Source of the DNA: Patiria miniata | Taxonomy: Eukaryota; Echinodermata; Asteroidea; Valvatida; Asterinidae | Length of the DNA: 64,000 nt | Direction of reading: 5' to 3' | NCBI RefSeq assembly: GCF_015706575.1 | Contig: NW_024037074.1 | Span: 29,811,334-29,875,333, forward strand | Shown: positions 57,416-64,000 of the stretch, one piece after another | How positions within the stretch are numbered: the stretch's first letter is position 1 | Layout of the letters: each line of letters starts with the position of its first letter | Notes under the pieces: generated by a model | Databases searched by the model: none | Seen by the model: the letters and a program-made list of their open reading frames with translations, nothing else | What the model was told of the DNA's origin: nothing | Translations under genes and position numbers: made by a program

Positions 57416-60400
57416 TGAGGCAGCGTATTTACGCCTCGCACTCACCACTGGATCAGCTTCAAGTTGAAGGGCTCGACGCGACAAACCAAACTTGTGTCCT
57501 TGCACTTCTTCGTCTGCCGTTGTTTCCATGGCTTCTATATTATATTCGTAGTTCTGCTTGGTACTCTGGATGAGGGAATTGCAATGTAAACTGTCGGAAG
57601 GTCTCTGCAATATTTTAAGTTTTATAGTAACAAACTACCATAAGAACCCCTTTATCCACTGAAACCTGTGCCGCAAATTTGGCCAGCCATCTGTGGTAGC
57701 AGAAGTATTGATTTACTGCATAGGCGTAACACCTGAAATTGAATTTAATTGTGAAGTACCAATCAATGTTTGGTCGAATTGGCATGGATTAGCTTGCATT
57801 TTGTTCCTACTGTTTACGTAATCCAACACACCTTCCTTTGATGTGAAACAACATACCTTCTTGGTGTATCAAAATGATGCCTTTCATTAGACACCAGATA
57901 ATCTGAAAAGTCGCACAACTTGGAATTCAAGTCCCTTCATTTAATAAGCTGCATCTCTGGACTGGGGTGTCAAAATGAGTGGGATAAAGAATATTGTATA
58001 GAGTATTACCTATACTTTCAAACCCATATGATGTAAGTTTTGCACACCTAAAAAGAGGGCTAGTATTTTTAATATTTGTGGATTGACTGCTCCATATATA
58101 TTTTTTTAAAGTGAGACAGTAATACCAATAATTAAAAATATATTAAATATACGTAAGTAAACTGGGTTTTTATATTAAAAATTAAATTCTCAAAGTAAAT
58201 ATATTTTTACAGTGCAAAAGGTAAACATCATTATCCAATAAAAATATTATAATAAAAAGAAAAAAGCATATGAGCTAATTTTAATTAACTAATGTTCTTA
58301 TATTTTAATAACGAAAAGAATACTTGCCCACCCGAAAATGGCACGTAAAGGTAACATTAATTTAATCCTTAAAGAGAGATTTTTTTTCTAATATTAACAT
58401 GTTTTGTTTAAATTTTGTATCTGTAAAATTGCCAAGAACATACTAACTTGTTGCCCACAGACCTCCATGAGTACGGACGCTGCCCGAATTCAGGCGCGAA
58501 CCGTGGGTTACTGTTTAATTATTTATGCATCCGTTTTGTATTTACTATTTTGATGACTATTTTATATTTTGATGATAAGTATTTTGTTCATTTGTTCTTT
58601 TGTACTTTGTAGGCCTACATTGATTTTGTTGAGGCACAAAAGACCGGTTGTTACTTGATCTTCGCCGAAAACAGAATCAATCTTCAAAATACAAATAATT
58701 CTTAAATACATAAAGGATCGCAAGTAAATCAATATCTGGTCATATGTTTCAAAAATCTACACAGTAATGACCGAAGAGCAATACCAATGAAAGCTAAGGA
58801 TATTATACGTAACTGTGAATTAATATGTTATAATTATGGGAAAGAATGAGGTAACATATAAAAAAAGATCGTTACCTGTTCAGGAACGAAGAGAGTGATG
58901 TTTATTCTTGGTCTTCGACCAAAAAAAACCCATGAAGAACAGCGGAAAGCGCGCGAACTGGTTTACACAACTAAGAGGGCGCTCACCAATTTAAATAGCA
59001 GAAAACGATTACGTAATGAGCCTTATGCACGAGTTGGCCATTTTTGTTAAGTTCCCTGAATGTATTTTATAAATTCTTAACTGTTTAATGGGATGGCGCC
59101 AGACTATTTATGCGGCCTTATTTTAATGTCATTTTCCTTTAAAATTGGCTTAAAATATTAGGGAATGTTTAAATACAAATTTTAAATTATTCATTGAAGC
59201 AGACTTGAATTTATTAGTAATTTACTTGCTTTCCGTTCTATTCGCAAGTTCCAAAAATGAAGATTTTACCTCCGGCTTTTACTTCATTATGGCCGACTCG
59301 TGAACAACGCCCATTCAAACATATGTAGAAGGGGTTTGCATCGCAACCGTCACTGTACACTGCCCGTTTGTGTGTTGATTTGAAAAATCAAAATTCTGAT
59401 TATTATATCCTTGCTCTTGTCATGAAAACGATATTTGGCTACGATACAGCAATCGCAGATTTGTCCTTTGAAAAAAATATAGCTAAAATATGCAATTTTC
59501 ACAATTTTCAAAATGGCGGCCTTTTCTTGTTATTTAACCTTTTTGTTTTTCAAAGGGCAATTCTACGATGGCCAAATAACCACATATCTTTCTCATGACA
59601 TACTCTGGATGTGTGCCAAATTCCACACTTGTATCATCAAAGGACCCCATTACCTCTCTGCCGTACTATCAAACCCAAACTAAGCCTGACCCCTCCCCCG
59701 CCTTTCACCGGTGGATCTATTCTATAACCTTTTTTTTTTTTTGGGGGGGGGTGAGGGGAGGGGAAGATCAAAATTAATAGGGCCCAATGTCCGACAAGTT
59801 GGCTATTCCAAAAAAAGGCGCGGGGTCGCGGACTTTTAAAAGGATCGGTGGATTTCAAGAATCAATGTAGGACAGCTAAATGAGTAGACATCATCGTGTT
59901 TGATATGGTGGTTTTATCTTGTTCTTTGTTTGATTACTGAAAGTAAATAAAATGGTTTGTTGGGGTGGGGCTTGAGCATGCCCCCTCCCTCGACACCAAC
60001 CTGTCCCCAACCCGTTCCCGACCCCCACTTACCCGAAACCCTCATCCTCGAACTTGTCAACCGTAAATTCCCAATCCCTTATCTTCAACCCCATCAGCCT
60101 TAATTCAACTAACCCTCAAACCCACCAATCCTCTACAAATCTTCACCCGACATTTAGGCTCATCACAATATTGATCATCCTGGCTTTCAAGAAATCAAAA
60201 CATGCTACAGCTTGATCCTAAGTACATGATGGACAATATCGGCAATAGTTTTAATGATAGGCTATAGTTATTTTATTCAGTTTACACATTCAATATACGC
60301 ACTTGTAAGAAATGAGTTTATGAGTCACAAATGATTCTAAATTAAGTAAACGCCCTAAAATGTCTTGAGCTTTTACTCCCCGTGAATTCAATTGACGTCT

Positions 60401-63400
60401 TCCAAACATAGAGTGTATTTCAAAAGTGTTTGGCACCCTAAATAAAGTACAGCCGAAGGAGTTTTAAAAAAACGTTTTTGCAGTGATCAAAAGCTCGAGA
60501 TATTTTCTCTTATTGTTTTAGTACATTTTCTGAGTAGTTATATTCGACATTTATCAGATTGATTACTTCGTGTTGTCAAATATTTAAGCTGTCAAAAACA
60601 GCAATATCATCAGCAGTACTTGAAAGTAAGCAATCCTTTTCTTAAAGCAATTATTAACTACTACTGTGTTACTGACAAGCGATGGGGAAAATGTTAATCT
60701 TCTCTCTGTGATAGTGTCACATTTAACAACCCACATTGTAATAAATTATGAACAATCATTTATACAAATTAAACTCTTTCAATTTATAAACATGTATGTA
60801 ATCATTATGACCTGCCAGAAGTCGAAATATCAAACCATAAAGCATTACAAGGCGAACGACAGACTTTTAATACATACAGGACTTTTAATATCAAAGTGAT
60901 TATAATTTTAACAATCATTGCGGATTTGAGAACTTGTGAGAATTTTTTTCCCACAAAAGTAAGATTGGGATTTGATACGTTGCTACGACACACGATATCA
61001 ATAACTGTTTTCAGTTGAATGATCAAACATGTTTGAAGCATAAATGAAGTCCAGCCGAAGACGTAGATAGTTTCCACATGTTCAAAAGCTAGTGTAATCG
61101 GGTATAGAGAAGTTTTATATCAAATTATTCTTTTCTAATAGTTTTGAGTCGTCACTGTAAGCTTGTAACTACTTTGGAGTTCAAATTGTAGAAATACCGC
61201 ATGAATCCTCAATTGAAAAACTCCAGCATTTGATGGAGATGGATTTTGTTTGTAATTTTATGCCTTGGGCCTGATATAAACTGACTTTGTTCAAGTTTCA
61301 ATAATTGTAATTTTTCACAAGACCGCCAGGCAATAACTTTGTCAACACAAAACTTGTTCACAACTTTTAACCAATTATGTAAAATGTAACAAAACCTCAT
61401 TTCACAATCAAACATTTCTACTGGAACAAAGTATTTCAGCAAAATGTGACCAGAAATTTCCTTATTTTAATTTATTCAGTCAGGTTGTGGGTCACATGTG
61501 AATTATAGCTCCTCATCCTGCGCATTCATAATAAGATAGTGCACTCATTACATAATTCAACAATAAATTCTCAATCAGGCGACCCCAAATATGTGCTACT
61601 TTTCGCTCATCTACTCACGAAGGTTTCCAAATTCTAAAAACCGAAGAGGATATTTTGTGTTAAAATGTTGAATGTGTTTATTTTAACTTTATTATACAAT
61701 AAAATATGATACACACCCATGAGAGAGGTTGTGGTAAATTATTCATTCAAAATTTGGTATCACAGTTGAAGTCAACAAAGACATTTAAGTTAAAATAATA
61801 GAAAATTATCCCATCTGATGGCAGCTTATTGGATGAAATGAAAAATTCAAACCAGTCCAAAAACCCTCCTCACTCGATTGGAATGTTTACTTTGTATACT
61901 TGATATTTTCAAAGTGAGTTTCTTGAATAAGCCTCTGTGCTAATAACGTCACACTTTGTTTATGTGTGTGCTTTCCTATGGTGCTCAGTAGACCGTTGGC
62001 CTCACTGGCTTCATATGAAAGTGCACATGTAAACAAAGTGTGAAATCATTAGAACAGAGGCTTATTGAGTCCTTTAATCAAGAAACACATGCCATCCTTT
62101 TTGGGGCTTTGAACTCTTTGGAAAATTCCACCCCCCCCCCCTATTTTTGGCACTTTTCTGTTTCGGAAAATGAGGAAGGTTGTTTATTTTCTCAACGTAA
62201 AGCATATAAAAATATTTTGTTTCTATACAAAAGTCGAGCAAAAATATTAAAAAAAGGTGGTAAACGTGTTTCGTAATCATCAGAATGAGGCTTTGTACAT
62301 TTCATTTTTTTTTCAATTGTACTTTTTTGCAGTCAAGTATAACTTATACAAAATGCTAACAGATTATCATGTTAACAATAATGCAATCATTTAAATAAAA
62401 AAACTGTGTATTCTTTTTTTTCGAAGCACCTGTAAACGATAAAAGTCTCAACGTTTCATCAAATTGCTATAAATGGCAATACAATATTTTGAATAATTAT
62501 TATTTTAATTCCCAAATGTAAGTCAACAGGCCAGGAAATCATTTTGGATAATTTGAGAAATGCTATGTAAAATTAAAATTGATACAAACATGTGATTGAT
62601 TAAATCTACATTATCTGTGCTGGGCATACGCCGCAGAAGTGTAATGTCACGCGGCGTCATCTCCAATAGTGGCCGTTCCACACAATGTCTCATCCGCCAA
62701 TTTACCATAGCATTTGTACGGGCGATTTTAGTGAACGTTTTCTCGCTTTAAATTTTTTTCAGACATTTAGAATAAATAAGCCCGGAAATGGCACAATGAT
62801 TCAAAGCTGACTTTAGATATCACTCAGAACGTCTCGGTTTCCGTTATTTGTCTTTTCCAATGGATACGCCAACGGGTGTCCCCGGCGGCGTATGATGTAG
62901 CTATTTCTACAGCGTGTTAAACAGTGAACATACAGCCGAGAAATAAAACTGTGTGTGCAGGGTAATACCCTAAAAACTATCAAGGCAAGGAGGAACAAAA
63001 ATAATTTTATTTAGTAACTTGTTAATGTTTGTCTTATCTACTTTGTTTGCATATATTCTGTTTAATTAACCTGTTAGTGTTTAATTACACAATACAGAAA
63101 TCTTTTATTTTAAAAATATTCCTTATATTGTGTAAGGCCAAATGTGGCAAAAAAAGTCTTCTGTCGACAATTACGCCTACAAATTCCAGTCAAAATGGGT
63201 TGCCCAGTACACAATTGTATCAGCCTAAACATTCTGCATACAGTCACGTCACGGTGGCACACTTTATTGCAAATATATGTATTTCCTAAAAAAAGAGCAA
63301 TAGCCTTGCTTTGAAAAAAAATAAATTAGCAAAGCATTTCACTCTTTACAGAGTTCATGAAAAAAAGTAGAAAAATTGTTGTCAACAAATTGTAATAAAG

Positions 63401-63607
63401 CATAATGTTTCTTGTATATCAATACAGATACACAGAGCTAAATACATGCATTAAACAATAGTTAATCTGTTGCTGTACAGCAAATTGTGTACATGTACAG
63501 CACTATGTATCAGCGAATGTACAATGCAACAAGGAAAAAACACATTAATTTAGTAGAAAAGTTTTTCTTACGGTTTTCGGGTTATTTTTTTTTTATGTGT
63601 CAATTAT
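57416..63607. other. intergenic DNA between C1q-4 and C1q-5, no gene
   Basis: Collinear with about 10540-16790, lacking the doubled MITE (empty site at about 59015-59035). Extra stretches of about 280 bp (57595-57875) and 440 bp (62580-63020) have no partner in the C1q-1 unit; their ends were not resolved. No conserved reading frame and no RNA gene recognised. Confidence 0.5.
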
Positions 63608-64000
63608 TTATTCGGGGTAAAGTAGGAAGCCACTGAGTGAGGTGTAGTGTCTGAAATTACTCCACGCCTGACCATTCATGGTCAGATACACCGTGTCTCC
63701 TCGCTGCAGAACCAAAACCGCGCTTCCAGACACCTGCTCTGCGCTACTTGAATCACCGCTAGCACCGGAGACAACCCAGTCGTCGTTCTTTTTAAGATGA
63801 ATGTCCAAGTGGGCGCGGGAAGAAGGTTTGAACACCGAAAACAAGAACACGTAGGTGCCCGGCACACTACATGTGAATGTGCCAGAATCGAGATCGAAAC
63901 TGGTACCCGGCAGAAGCGTCTCGGTCTCCTGGAAGGGCAAGCGGGTGTCGTGACCCGTAGAGGTATCCGAGTCGCTCGTCCTCTTCACGGTGAATGCCAC
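63608..64000 (-). CDS. C1q-5: C1q head of a fifth copy, partial
   Basis: Open from the window edge to a stop at 63608-63610: 130 residues covering a complete C1q head from VAFTVKRT to SLSGFLLYPE. The N-terminal signal, cysteine cluster and collagen part lie beyond the window. It keeps the head cysteine (FTCSVPG). AATAAA on the minus strand overlaps the stop codon, as in C1q-4. Same family as C1q-1 to C1q-4. Confidence 0.92.
   Translation of the reverse strand: MAFTVKRTSDSDTSTGHDTRLPFQETETLLPGTSFDLDSGTFTCSVPGTYVFLFSVFKPSSRAHLDIHLKKNDDWVVSGASGDSSSAEQVSGSAVLVLQRGDTVYLTMNGQAWSNFRHYTSLSGFLLYPE

Noticed and set aside
62558-62715. Inverted AAATGCTATG-like ends suggesting a 158-bp MITE
   Set aside because: The left side is ancestral unit DNA also present near 16705, so the match is probably chance.

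Overview
The window reads as a piece of an AT-rich animal genome, most likely a marine invertebrate deuterostome such as an echinoderm. Three things suggest this: intact secreted proteins with a collagen stalk and a C1q head, GT-AG introns in front of them, and a crowd of short non-autonomous DNA transposons. The species cannot be read from the sequence. A gap of exactly 500 N lies at 35193-35692.

The core is a tandem array of five C1q genes, all on the minus strand: C1q-1 (CDS 2175-3005), C1q-2 (broken, 19376-20209), C1q-3 (38658-39338), C1q-4 (51025-51837) and C1q-5 (C-terminal part only, 63608 to the window end). Each complete copy appears to have two non-coding leader exons. Exon 2 (62-64 bp) lies 1.3-2.5 kb upstream of the ATG. 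Exon 1 (about 75-85 bp) lies a further 1.4-4.7 kb upstream, beside a TATA-type promoter with several inverted CCAAT boxes. The acceptor of intron 2 is directly joined to the start codon in all four copies, so the whole protein is encoded by the last exon.

The repeat units are 12-19 kb. Units of C1q-1 and C1q-4 are closest over their introns, promoters and far upstream DNA (about 4.7-16.8 kb and 53.6-63.1 kb). Units of C1q-2 and C1q-3 form a second pair (about 22.7-34.6 kb and 40.7-48.9 kb). A third block with a LINE 3' remnant recurs at about 16.8-18.7, 34.6-35.2 and 48.9-50.8 kb. The array therefore grew by several duplications, and the paired units act as empty-site controls for later insertions.

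Those insertions make up most of the remaining structure: a 2.73-kb foldback element (23390-26123); Harbinger-like MITEs with TWA target duplications (31979-32524, 57060-57415); a piggyBac-like MITE in TTAA (29702-30084); hAT-like elements with 8-bp duplications (9720-10196, 17843-18173, 38003-38577); a doubled inverted-repeat element (11903-13281); and old LINE pieces shared between units. No tRNA or rRNA gene, CRISPR array or retrovirus-like element was recognised.

Functionally the genes probably encode secreted, oligomeric recognition proteins of the complement C1q or CTRP type. They differ in collagen stalk length (12 versus 27-28 triplets) and in the variable loops of the C1q head, as expected in an expanded innate immune family.
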